30,454 nt of DNA, taken from positions 1 to 30,454 of IMG/VR virus record IMGVR_UViG_3300035430_000014, one strand, 5' to 3'. This stretch comes from a virus. Positions 7,031 to 17,830 of this stretch are shown here, piece after piece. The notes under the pieces were generated by a model. It was not told the DNA's origin. It saw only the letters and a program-made list of their open reading frames with translations, and did no database searches. The translations under genes were made by a program, and so were the position numbers. Within the stretch, counting starts at the first letter, position 1, and every line of letters starts with the position of its first letter.

Positions 7031-8245
7031 ATGTCGGAAGATATAAAGAACGCTATTCAAGACTTAGGTCAAACTTTCAACGAATTTAAGAAAGTTAATG
7101 ACGAAAGACTTGAGCAAATTGAGAAAGGCGAAAGTTCAGCATATAACGAAGAAAAATTATCTAAATTAGAAGCCAAATTGGATTCTTATGAGGAAATGAA
7201 TCAGAAGTTAACTATTGCTGAGCAAAACGCTGAACAAATCAAAGAGCAAGTTTCAAAAATTGAGACCATGGTCACTAGACCTGACTCAGGCTTTGAATCT
7301 AAGCAAGTTGATGAGTATCTCAATGCTTTTGATAAATATTGCAGAAAAGGCGTAGAAGGTCTTGACTCAATGGAAAAGAAAGCATTAACAGTCAGCAATG
7401 ACACCACTGGTGGATATTTAGCACCACCTGAGTATGTGAGAGAATTGTTAAAAACAATTACTGAAATCTCACCTATCAGAAGTATTGCTAGAGTCCGTTC
7501 CACAGCGCAAAGAAGCATCCAAATCCCAAAAAGAGATGGACAATTCGCTGCTCAGTGGGTATCAGAAAGTGGTACTAGAAGTGAAACTACTGGTTACACA
7601 GTCGGTTTAGAAGAACTACCTGCACACGAAATGTATGCATTGGTAGATATTTCTGAGCAAGACTTAGAAGATACAGTATTTGATCTAGAAGCAGAAATGC
7701 AATCAGAGTTTGCAGAGCAATTTGCAAAAGCTGAAGGTGCTGCTTTTGTATCAGGTAATTCTGTAGGTAAACCTCATGGATTCATGGACCACTCAGGTGT
7801 TGGTTCTGTTGATTCAGGAAGTGCTGCTGCTGTAACTGCTGATGGACTTATTTCATTGGTACACAACATTAAATCTGACTACACAAGAAACGGTTCTTTT
7901 GTTTTCAATAGAGCTACATTAGCATCTATCAGAAAATTAAAAGATACTGCAGGTCAGTATGTGTTCCAAACAGGAATGATGCTTGGTGGCAATATGGTTA
8001 ACACCATTCTTGGACACCCTTATGTTGAAGCTACTGATATGCCTAGTGAAGGTGCTGACACTTTCCCTGTTGCATTTGGTGACTTCAGACGAGCCTATAT
8101 GATCGTTGATAGAGTAAATCTAGCTGTATTGCGTGACCCATTCACACAAGCTACAACTGGTAATGTAAGATACATTGCTAGAAAGCGTGTTGGTGGTCAA
8201 GTAGTTCAAGCTGAAGCTATCAATAAACTTAAATGTTCTGCTTAA
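7031..8245 (+). CDS. Major capsid protein, HK97 fold
   Basis: The 404-residue shell protein. Residues 1 to about 115 are a charged coiled-coil region that acts as a built-in scaffold (delta domain) and would be removed by the S78 protease. The mature part begins near VSNDTTGGYLAPPEYV (121-136), the typical start of the HK97-fold domain, and continues through SPIRSIARVRST, AQWVSESG and HEMYALVDISEQDLED. It ends with RYIARKRVGGQVV and a short tail. The exact cleavage site cannot be seen. A strong AGGAGT site lies 6-7 bases before the ATG. No separate scaffold gene is present, as expected for this type. Confidence 0.96.
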   Translation: MSEDIKNAIQDLGQTFNEFKKVNDERLEQIEKGESSAYNEEKLSKLEAKLDSYEEMNQKLTIAEQNAEQIKEQVSKIETMVTRPDSGFESKQVDEYLNAFDKYCRKGVEGLDSMEKKALTVSNDTTGGYLAPPEYVRELLKTITEISPIRSIARVRSTAQRSIQIPKRDGQFAAQWVSESGTRSETTGYTVGLEELPAHEMYALVDISEQDLEDTVFDLEAEMQSEFAEQFAKAEGAAFVSGNSVGKPHGFMDHSGVGSVDSGSAAAVTADGLISLVHNIKSDYTRNGSFVFNRATLASIRKLKDTAGQYVFQTGMMLGGNMVNTILGHPYVEATDMPSEGADTFPVAFGDFRRAYMIVDRVNLAVLRDPFTQATTGNVRYIARKRVGGQVVQAEAINKLKCSA

Positions 8246-8255
8246 GGAGTAAACT

Positions 8256-8717
8256 ATGCAAGATTTAACAAATAATATTGTCGTAAGTAACTCAATTATC
8301 AACGCTGTTAAGACTGCAGGTGCTAATGGCACAACTGTAGACCTTAAAGGCTTTGAAGAAGCAACTGCAATCGTAGATGTTGGCGCAGAAGGAGATACTC
8401 TTTCAAGCTCAGTCTACTTTGAAATTTCACTAGAGCATTCTGATGATGACTCAACTTGGACTGATTTAGTTCAAGCTGATATTGTCAACGGAACTATTGC
8501 TGCAGGTGGAATTTGGTTGAAACTGGATGGCACTACTGATGGTGACCCAGGCACAACTGGTGGAGATTGGCAGGTTGGATATGTAGGTGGTAAACGCTAT
8601 TTGAGATTGGTACTGGCTAAAACTGGTACACACACAAATGGTACGCCTATTAGTGGTGTGATTGTTAAGAGTAGACCTCGTGTCGCTCCTAAGACAAACA
8701 CTGTCCATAACGCTTAA
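8256..8717 (+). CDS. Probable head decoration or minor virion protein
   Basis: A 153-residue protein directly after the capsid gene, with a GGAGT site. It is beta-rich. It has features of a family found next to major capsid genes in many phages: FEEATAIVDVG, FEISLEHSDDDSTWTDL, then VGYVGGKRYLRLVLA. These suggest an Ig-like or jelly-roll surface protein. The position, the good ribosome binding site and the terminator right after it suggest it is made together with the capsid protein in large amounts, as expected for a decoration protein. The role is inferred from position and fold pattern only. Confidence 0.75.
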   Translation: MQDLTNNIVVSNSIINAVKTAGANGTTVDLKGFEEATAIVDVGAEGDTLSSSVYFEISLEHSDDDSTWTDLVQADIVNGTIAAGGIWLKLDGTTDGDPGTTGGDWQVGYVGGKRYLRLVLAKTGTHTNGTPISGVIVKSRPRVAPKTNTVHNA

Positions 8718-8730
8718 TTGAGCAAACTTT

Positions 8731-8757
8731 GGGGGGATTAACTTCCCCCCTCTTTTT
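8731..8757 (+). terminator. Rho-independent terminator after the capsid genes
   Basis: A GGGGGGA / TCCCCCC stem (8731-8737 with 8744-8750) with the loop TTAACT is followed by TCTTTTT. In such an AT-rich sequence a 7-bp stem with six consecutive G:C pairs is conspicuous. It lies in the 51-base gap between decoration gene and next gene and would keep capsid transcripts abundant relative to the fibre and tail genes, provided some polymerase reads through. Confidence 0.88.
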
Positions 8758-8768
8758 CAGAGGAAATT

Positions 8769-9137
8769 ATGGCTAAAACATATAAAATAATCGTTCCTAA
8801 ACCTGCATCAGCTAACGAAAAAGGCACTGATGTAAGGCTTTACAAAGCAAACGAGATCATTCATTCAGAAGGTCAATGGCAAGATGATGTCATGGATAAA
8901 TTCATTGCAAACGGATGGGCAATGGAAGTTAAGGTTGATTCAGCAGAAGAAAACCTACAAGTAGAAGCAGAAGTTAAAGAAGTTAAAAGAGCTAGAAACG
9001 AAAAAGGTCAATTACAAGCAGATGACCCTAGCACTCCTGATGTAAATGAAGCATGGGAAGGTGGAGAAGCTCCTAAAAAAACAACTGCAAAAAAGAAAAC
9101 TACTAAAAAGAAAACAACAAAGAAAGCATCAAGTTAA
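8769..9137 (+). CDS. Small protein with a lysine-rich tail
   Basis: A 122-residue protein of unknown function. Residues 1-58 look like a small folded domain (KTYKIIVPKPA, then DVRLYKANEII, then KFIANGWAMEV). An acidic linker follows, then a highly basic tail from about 103 to 122 made of KKTTAKKKTTKKK-type repeats, similar in composition to histone H1 or bacterial AlgP/Hc1-like tails. The tail could bind DNA or an acidic surface such as the capsid interior or cell envelope. AGAGGAAA precedes the ATG, just after the terminator hairpin. Similar small proteins occur near the capsid-fibre junction in marine phages, as far as I recall. Confidence 0.75.
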   Translation: MAKTYKIIVPKPASANEKGTDVRLYKANEIIHSEGQWQDDVMDKFIANGWAMEVKVDSAEENLQVEAEVKEVKRARNEKGQLQADDPSTPDVNEAWEGGEAPKKTTAKKKTTKKKTTKKASS

Positions 9138-9208
9138 ATTCTTTGTTATAGTTAAACGAGCAGATGCTTACAGAATGGTAGATACCATGCAATTTATAGG
9201 AATTTTTA

Positions 9209-9562
9209 ATGAGTGCAGGTTATCATCATTTTATCATAGAGCAGGGGGCTACATTCGGTCAGACCCTTACGCTTAAAGATTCATCAGACACATTAATCAA
9301 TTTATCAAGCTATGCAAGTGGCTCAATGCACCTGCGAGAAAATCCTGATGCAACAGATTTATTTTTAGATATATCTACTGCTAACGGAAGAATGGTCTTA
9401 GGTGGTTCTGCAGGAACAATCACACTTACTGTTTCAGCTACTGACACTGCAGCATTAACTGCATCAGATGGTGTATTTGATTTGGAAATAACAAGTAGTG
9501 GTGGAATTGTTTCAAGGCTCATTGAAGGCACTTACAGCGTTAGGAGAAACATAAGCAGATGA
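9209..9562 (+). CDS. Small beta-rich protein preceding the large fibre (baseplate or fibre adaptor type)
   Basis: A 117-residue protein with the pattern [19 protein letters not shown], then a segment like [29 protein letters not shown] and [21 protein letters not shown] recognise this as a family of Ig-like or BppU-N-like domains that commonly sit next to, or at the N-terminus of, phage fibres. It probably links the fibre to the virion. Its stop overlaps the fibre start as ATGA, so the two are translationally coupled. A TAGGAA site lies 7-8 bases before the ATG. The attachment role is inference. Confidence 0.75.
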   Translation: MSAGYHHFIIEQGATFGQTLTLKDSSDTLINLSSYASGSMHLRENPDATDLFLDISTANGRMVLGGSAGTITLTVSATDTAALTASDGVFDLEITSSGGIVSRLIEGTYSVRRNISR

Positions 9563-10248
9563 GTACCACCAATCAAATAACAATAACATCTACTGATGGC
9601 ATAACTGTTACAACTGTAGGCACACAAGGTCTAGCAGGTCCACAATCAATAATGCAAAGATCTATTGATACAAGCACAGTATCAGCAGCAGGTGCAGTTT
9701 TAATATACGATCATGCCAATACAGAATGGAATGCTTCAACTAATCTCACAAGCCTTACTCAAAAACTTTATAACTTAGAGATAGGTGGTAGTGGAGCTAT
9801 AGTAACCACTATTCTTAATGAAGATGATTTATCTAGCGATAGTGCTACAGCACTAGCAACACAAAGAAGTATTAAAGCTTATGTTGATGCAGGGATAGCT
9901 ACAGTTGATTCCTTAGAAGAAGTATTAGCACAAGGCAATATTTCTAATGGCACTAATATACAGCTTACAACAACCGATCAAGTCATATTTAGAGATAGTG
10001 CAATCTATCTCAACTCACCATCAGACGGAAATCTTGATATTCGTGCTGATACAGCTATTAATCTAATAACAACTAACTTAGTTATAAGTGCCAATGTTGG
10101 AATTACAGGCTCACTTGAATCTGATAGTTTAAAACTTGTCGGTCCAGTAACAATTACCGACATAGCTGATGAAGATAACATGGCAAGTGATAGTCCAACC
10201 AAACTGGCTACACAACAATCTATTAAGGCTTATGTAGATTCACAATTA

Positions 10249-12575
10249 ACTGCACAAGATTTAGATATCACAGACGGAAGCAATACAGGTGCTATAGATT
10301 TAGACTCAGAAACACTTGGTTTACTAGGTGGCACAGGAGTAACTTCTAGCCTAAGTGGTAATAATATAACCATTGCGATAGATAGTACCGTAGCAACGCT
10401 TGCAGGAACGCAGACACTAACAAATAAGACATTAACTCAACCTAAGTTAAATGGTGGGGTAGCTGTTACTACAACTGGTACAGAACTAAACATTCTTGAT
10501 GGCGATACAAGTCCATCATCCGTAGTTATAGTAGATGCAGACCAAATCATTGTTAATGATAATGGTTCAATGAAACAAGTAGCTGTTACAAGGCTAGACA
10601 CTTATGTTTCAGGAACAACAGCAACATTATCAAATAAAACATTAACAAGTCCTATATTAAATGGCACTCTTTCAGGTACAGCTTTTCTTGATGAAGATGA
10701 TATGTCATCAGATTCAGCTACCAAGGTAGCATCACAACAGTCTATTAAAGCTTATGTAGACAATCAAATAACAGCACAGGATTTAGACCTTTCAGATGGT
10801 ACAAATTCAATAGCCATAGATTTAGATTCAGAAATACTATCTCTTTTAGGTGGAACAGGTATTGATTCAACTGCTAGTGGTAGTGGTTTCACTTTTCAAA
10901 TAGATAACACGGTAGTAACGCTTACTGGTTCACAGGTTCTTACCAACAAATCTATCAATGTTGACAATAATACTGTTACAAACATAGAAGTTGATAATTT
11001 AAAAGCAGGTGTACTTGACACAGATTTAAGCAGTGTTGCCGCAACTGATACAACGCTTGCTTCAGCTAAGGCAATCAAAACCTATGTAGATACACAACTA
11101 ACTGCTGAGGACTTAGATATAAGTGATGGTAGTAGTGCTATATCTATAGACTTAGACTCTGAGACATTATCACTACTAGGTGGTACAGGTTTAACTTCAA
11201 CTGCTAGTGGCAACGGTGTTACATTCGCCATAGATTCTTCAGTTGCAACTTTAACTGGAAATCAGACACTTACAAACAAAACTATAGATATAGATAACAA
11301 CACACTATCTAATGTAGAAGTTGATAACTTTAAAGCATCAGCGATTGTTACTGAATCAGAGGGCATTGCTTCTAGTGATAATGACACATCTATACCAACA
11401 AGTGCAGCAGTTAAGGATTATGTTGATACCAATGTAACCGCACAGGATTTAGATGTTTCTGATGGCTCAAATGATATTGCTATAGATTTAGATAGCGAAA
11501 CTTTGACACTAGCAGGCGGTACAGGTCTTACATCTACAGCCAATACAAATACTGTTACTTTTGCTATAGATGCAACTGTAGCGACTCTTGCAGGCTCACA
11601 AACACTTACCAATAAGACTATCAATGTTGACAACAATACAGTTAGCAATATTGAAGTAGACAATTTTAAAGCTAGTGCAATAGTCATAGAGTCAGAAGGT
11701 ATAGGGTCAAACGATAATGATACAACCCTTCCAACAAGTGCTGCAGTCAAAGATTATGTAGACACTCAAATCACAGCTGAAGATTTAGACATCAGTGATG
11801 GCTCTAGTTCTATTTCTATTGACCTTGATAGCGAAACACTATCATTGTTAGGTGGAACAGGATTAAGTGCCACAGCATCAGGAAATGGAGTTACCTTTGC
11901 TATTGACAACACAGTTGCAACATTAGCAGGCAGTCAAACATTAACTAATAAAACTATTGATGTTGATAATAATACTGTCAGCAACATAGAGGTAAACAAC
12001 CTTAAAGCAGGTGTACTAGACACTGATCTATCAAGCGTAGCTGCAACTGATACAACTTTAGCATCAGCGAAAGCGATTAAGACCTATGTAGATGCGAATG
12101 TAACTGCACAAGACTTAGACTTATCTGACGGAACAAATGACATATCTATTGACTTAGATTCAGAAACTTTATCTTTATTGGGTGGAACAGGTATAAGCTC
12201 TACAGCAAGTGGTAATGGTGTAACTTTTGCTATAGATAGCACGGTAGCAACATTAACAGGAACACAAACACTCACAAATAAAACAATTAATGTAGATAGC
12301 AACACTGTTACTAATATTGAGCTTGATAATCTTAAATCAGGAGTATTAGACACCGATCTATCTAGCGTAGCTGCAACTGATACAACAATTGCTTCTGCAA
12401 AAGCTATTAAAAGCTATGTAGATTCACAGGTAACAGCACAAGACCTAGACATTACAGATGGCAGTGCAACAATTTCTATTGATTTAGATAGTGAAACATT
12501 ATCTTTGCTTGGTGGAACTGGAGTTACATCTACTGCTTCAGGTAACGGTGTAACATTAGCTATAGGGCAAGCTGT
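10249..12575 (+). repeat. Seven protein-level repeats in the fibre shaft
   Basis: Repeat starts (TAQDLD or TAEDLD) lie at 10249, 10771, 11101, 11437, 11773, 12103 and 12433. Spacings are 522, 330, 336, 336, 330 and 330 bases, so the regular unit is 110-112 residues. The core reads DGS[19 protein letters not shown], followed by FAID-x-x-VATL and QTLTNKTI. Codons differ strongly between copies although the protein is nearly the same, which points to old duplications or selection against DNA recombination. Confidence 0.9.
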
Positions 12576-14502
12576 AGGTACAGGAGACAATGTTCAATTC
12601 AATCAGGTTACAAGTGCATTAGTTGGTAATGCAAGCACAGCCACAACCTTACAAAATGCAAGAACAATATCAGGAGTTAGCTTCAACGGTTCAGCAAACA
12701 TTACTCTTGACACTGATGATATTGGAGAAGGCTCAACAAATATTTACTACACTGCTGAAAGAGTAGACGATCAGGTCAATACGCTTCTTACAGCAGGTGC
12801 AAATATAAGTCTTACTTATGATGATACTGCAGGAACATTAACAATAGCGAACACCAATAGTGCTGATATAACTTCTGTTGTAGCAGGAAATGGTTTAACA
12901 GGTGGTGGAACTGCAGGGGATGTTACTTTAGCCGTAGGTGTAGATGATTCTTCTATAGAGATCAATTCTGATGCCTTGAGAGTTAAAGCAAGCGGTATTA
13001 CTAACGCTATGCTAGGTGGCTCTATTGCAAACGCCAAATTATCTAATTCAAGCGTTACTATTAATTCTAATTCATTATCCCTAGGTGGTTCTCTAACATT
13101 AGACACTAGCGATATCGCTGAAAATACCAACCTCTATTATACGGATGCTAGGGTTCAAGCTATTTCTATTAACAATGTAGTAGAAGATACAACTCCTCAG
13201 CTAGGTGGTGATCTAGCTTCTAATGGCAACGACATATTGTTTGCCGATAACGATAAAGCCATCTTCGGTACAGGTTCAGATTTACAGATTTATCATGATG
13301 GTAGCCATAGTTATTTATTAGAATCAAACGGAACAGGTAATCTTTACTTAGGTGGAGATAATTTATATTTAACAAACGCAGATGCAACAAAGGTTTATGT
13401 AAAAGGTATAGATGGTGGTGCAACAGAATTAAGACATAACAATTCTACCAAACTAGCCACCAGTAATACTGGGGTAACAATTACAGGAAATGCCACAGCA
13501 ACCACATTTATAGGTGCTTTACAAGGTAATGCAGATACAGCTACAGCTTTAGCAACAGGTCGCACAATAGCTCTAACAGGCGATGTAACAGCCACAGGCG
13601 TTAGTTTTGACGGAACAGGTAATATTACCCTAACCACTACAATAGGTGCTAATAGCGTAGCTCTTGGTACAGACACCACAGGTAACTATGTAGGCACTAT
13701 TACTGGTGGAACAGGCATTGATTCTAATGGTGCTACAAGTGGAGAAGGAATTGCTCACACACTTAGTTTAAACCTTAACGAACTCACTACAGAAACAACT
13801 ATTGCTGATGCCGACTTTATAGCTATGGTTGATGCTACAGATAATGCATCAGGCAAGATAACTTTTGAAAACTTAGAAGATGCAATTTTCAGTTCTGTTA
13901 GTGGCGATATTCTTATTGCAGAAGATGGTGTAGCTACAATACAAGCTAATAGTGTCGCACTAGCTACAGATACAACTGGTAATTATGTAGCAGGAATAAG
14001 TGGAACTACCAATGAAATAACTGTATCAGGTTCAGGTAGTGAAAATGCCACAGTAACAATAGGCTTGCCAGATGATGTAACTATTTCAGGCGACCTTACT
14101 GTTAACGGCACAACCACTACAGTAGATACTAGCGAACTTCATGTAACGGATTCATTAATCAAGTTAGCTAAAGACAATACCGCTAACTCATTAGATATAG
14201 GTTTTTATGGGCAGTACAGAATATCAGCAACAGATCAATTTACAGGTTTGTTTAGAGATCAAACTGATGCCAAATATAAACTCTTTCATTTATTAGAAAA
14301 CGAGCCAACCACCACAGTTAACACAGGTGGAACTAATTACGCCACAGCAACCTTAGTAGCAAACTTAGAGGGTACTGTTACAGGTGATGTAGTATCAGGG
14401 CAAACTGCTGAAACAAGCTTTGCTAGTGATGATCTTATAGCTGTTTATGATGTATCAGAAAGTGCAATAAGAAAAGGAACTATAGCAAATGTAGCATTGG
14501 TT

Positions 14503-16378
<1,876 letters not shown>

Positions 16379-16393
16379 AACAAAGGAGAAATT

Positions 16394-16651
16394 ATGAGCC
16401 ATACAACAACAGTAACTTTAACTGACACAGAAGAAAAAGCTATGTTAACAATCACTGCTGATATTGATGATTGGATACAAAACGCTGCACTTAATAGAGC
16501 AAGGATTGCTAAAGAAGAAATCATTGGTAATTTAATTAGGCACTGTAATGCAAATGATATAGCTTTAGCTGTAGGTGAAGCTGCACAAGTAACTCAAGCG
16601 TACGATTTGGGTGTTGCTGAACTTTATACTGATATTCCTTTTCCTGAATGA
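16394..16651 (+). CDS. Small conserved fibre-associated protein
   Basis: An 85-residue protein starting MSHTTTVTLTDTEEKAM, with IDDWIQNAALNRARIAKEEI and a polar C-terminus. I recall proteins of this pattern next to tail fibres in marine phages, but their function is not known. AAGGAG lies about 7 bases before the ATG and the fibre stop is 15 bases upstream, so it belongs to the fibre transcript. It is helical and soluble with no membrane segment. A chaperone or adaptor for the fibre is possible, with no direct evidence. Confidence 0.75.
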   Translation: MSHTTTVTLTDTEEKAMLTITADIDDWIQNAALNRARIAKEEIIGNLIRHCNANDIALAVGEAAQVTQAYDLGVAELYTDIPFPE

Positions 16652-16685
16652 TGCTATTTATTAGTTGATAAGATACAATTAATAC

Positions 16686-17255
16686 ATGAACGCCATATGG
16701 CAAATGTGGGATAAAGCCTTACCCAATGATCTTTGCGATCAAATAATTACAGAGTGCGAATATTATAAAGTGCATGATGCAACAGTAGGTTCAGATGTTG
16801 CTACCAAAAATAACAAAGTAAGAAGCTCAACTATAAGGTGGATAGAGCCTACTGATGTTAACTCTAAATTTATCCATGACATACTTTTTGATTATGCTAC
16901 ACAAGCAAACAGAAAGGCTTTTGGTTTCAATATAACTTCTTTGCACCAAATTCAATACACTATCTATAACGGAGAGCAACAAGACTTCTATGATTGGCAC
17001 TTTGATACATTTTGGGCAAACTCTAGTCAATACGATAGAAAAATAAGCATCACCATACAATTATCAAATTCAAATGATTATGAAGGTGGTGATTTTAAAT
17101 TTGATAGACAATACATACAACCAAACGCACAAGAGCTTAGAAACAGGGGTACAGTTCTTGCATTCCCATCAGTTATAAGTCATTGTGTAAAACCAGTAAC
17201 CAAAGGCGTAAGAAAAAGTCTTGTAGCATGGATAGAGGGTCCAAAATGGAGATGA
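16686..17255 (+). CDS. 2OG-Fe(II) dioxygenase, PKHD / prolyl-4-hydroxylase-like
   Basis: A 189-residue protein. Iron ligands are H105 and D107 (DWHFDTFW) and H166 (FPSVISHCVKPVTKG). The 2-oxoglutarate-binding arginine is R176, ten residues after H166. ISITIQLSNSNDYEGGDFKF (120-139) is typical of PKHD-type hydroxylases. The family hydroxylates protein side chains or small molecules. Its position beside a collagen-like fibre suggests virion protein modification, but the fibre has no proline in Y, the classic collagen prolyl-4-hydroxylase site, so the target may be X-proline, another residue, or something else. The ATG has no Shine-Dalgarno. TACAAT at 16674-16679 could be a -10 box. The stop overlaps the methyltransferase start. 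Confidence 0.9.
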   Translation: MNAIWQMWDKALPNDLCDQIITECEYYKVHDATVGSDVATKNNKVRSSTIRWIEPTDVNSKFIHDILFDYATQANRKAFGFNITSLHQIQYTIYNGEQQDFYDWHFDTFWANSSQYDRKISITIQLSNSNDYEGGDFKFDRQYIQPNAQELRNRGTVLAFPSVISHCVKPVTKGVRKSLVAWIEGPKWR

Positions 17256-17830
17256 AAACATTTATAGAAATTGGAACTTGTGATTTTGATACAAACTTGC
17301 CACTTATAGAAAGTGGAGAGTGGAAGGGTATTATGTGCGAACCTGCACCAATATATTTTGGAAACCTAAAAAAACAATCTGAAGAAATAAAAAATTCTGA
17401 AAATCTTATCTTAGAAAACTTAGCAATATCAGACTACAACGGAAGATTAGAATTTGTTGTGGCTAGAAGTGACCACAGCCTTAAAAATTCTTGGCAAAGA
17501 GGAATATCAAGCGTTGTTAGTAATCATCATACTGGAGAAAGATTGTTTGATTATGATGAGAATAAAAATCTGATAGCTGAAACTATTGAAGTGCCATGCT
17601 TAACTTTAGACGAACTAATACACAAACATAAAATTGAATCTATTGACTATCTCAAGATTGATACTGAGGGGCATGAAATGAATATTATTGATGCTTACTC
17701 TTGGGATATTAAGCCTACTATTATTAAGTTAGAGCATATGCACATAGATGATATATATATTGCGAACTTGTTGCAGAAACAAGGCTACATTGTTTATACA
17801 GAACAAAGAGATATATACGCTATTAGATGA
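17246..17830 (+). CDS. FkbM-family methyltransferase
   Basis: A SAM-dependent methyltransferase of FkbM type (Methyltransf_21), which usually O-methylates sugars or hydroxyl groups. From the ATG at 17246 it has 194 residues. The SAM-binding region starts at TFIEIGTCDFDTNLPL (5-20) and continues with MCEPAP (30-35); the family motif DYLKIDTEGHE is at 134-144. An ATG at 17252 overlaps the oxygenase stop as ATGA and is an alternative start. 17246 has AGAGGG about 7 bases upstream. The frame is open further to 17183, inside the oxygenase gene, which is unlikely. The stop overlaps the next start as ATGA. Context suggests it methylates a glycan or hydroxyl made by its neighbours. Confidence 0.88.
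   Translation: MEMKTFIEIGTCDFDTNLPLIESGEWKGIMCEPAPIYFGNLKKQSEEIKNSENLILENLAISDYNGRLEFVVARSDHSLKNSWQRGISSVVSNHHTGERLFDYDENKNLIAETIEVPCLTLDELIHKHKIESIDYLKIDTEGHEMNIIDAYSWDIKPTIIKLEHMHIDDIYIANLLQKQGYIVYTEQRDIYAIR

Noticed and set aside
17183-17245. Longer N-terminus for the FkbM methyltransferase
   Set aside because: It would lie within the oxygenase gene. The fold starts at TFIEIG just after the ATG at 17246 or 17252.
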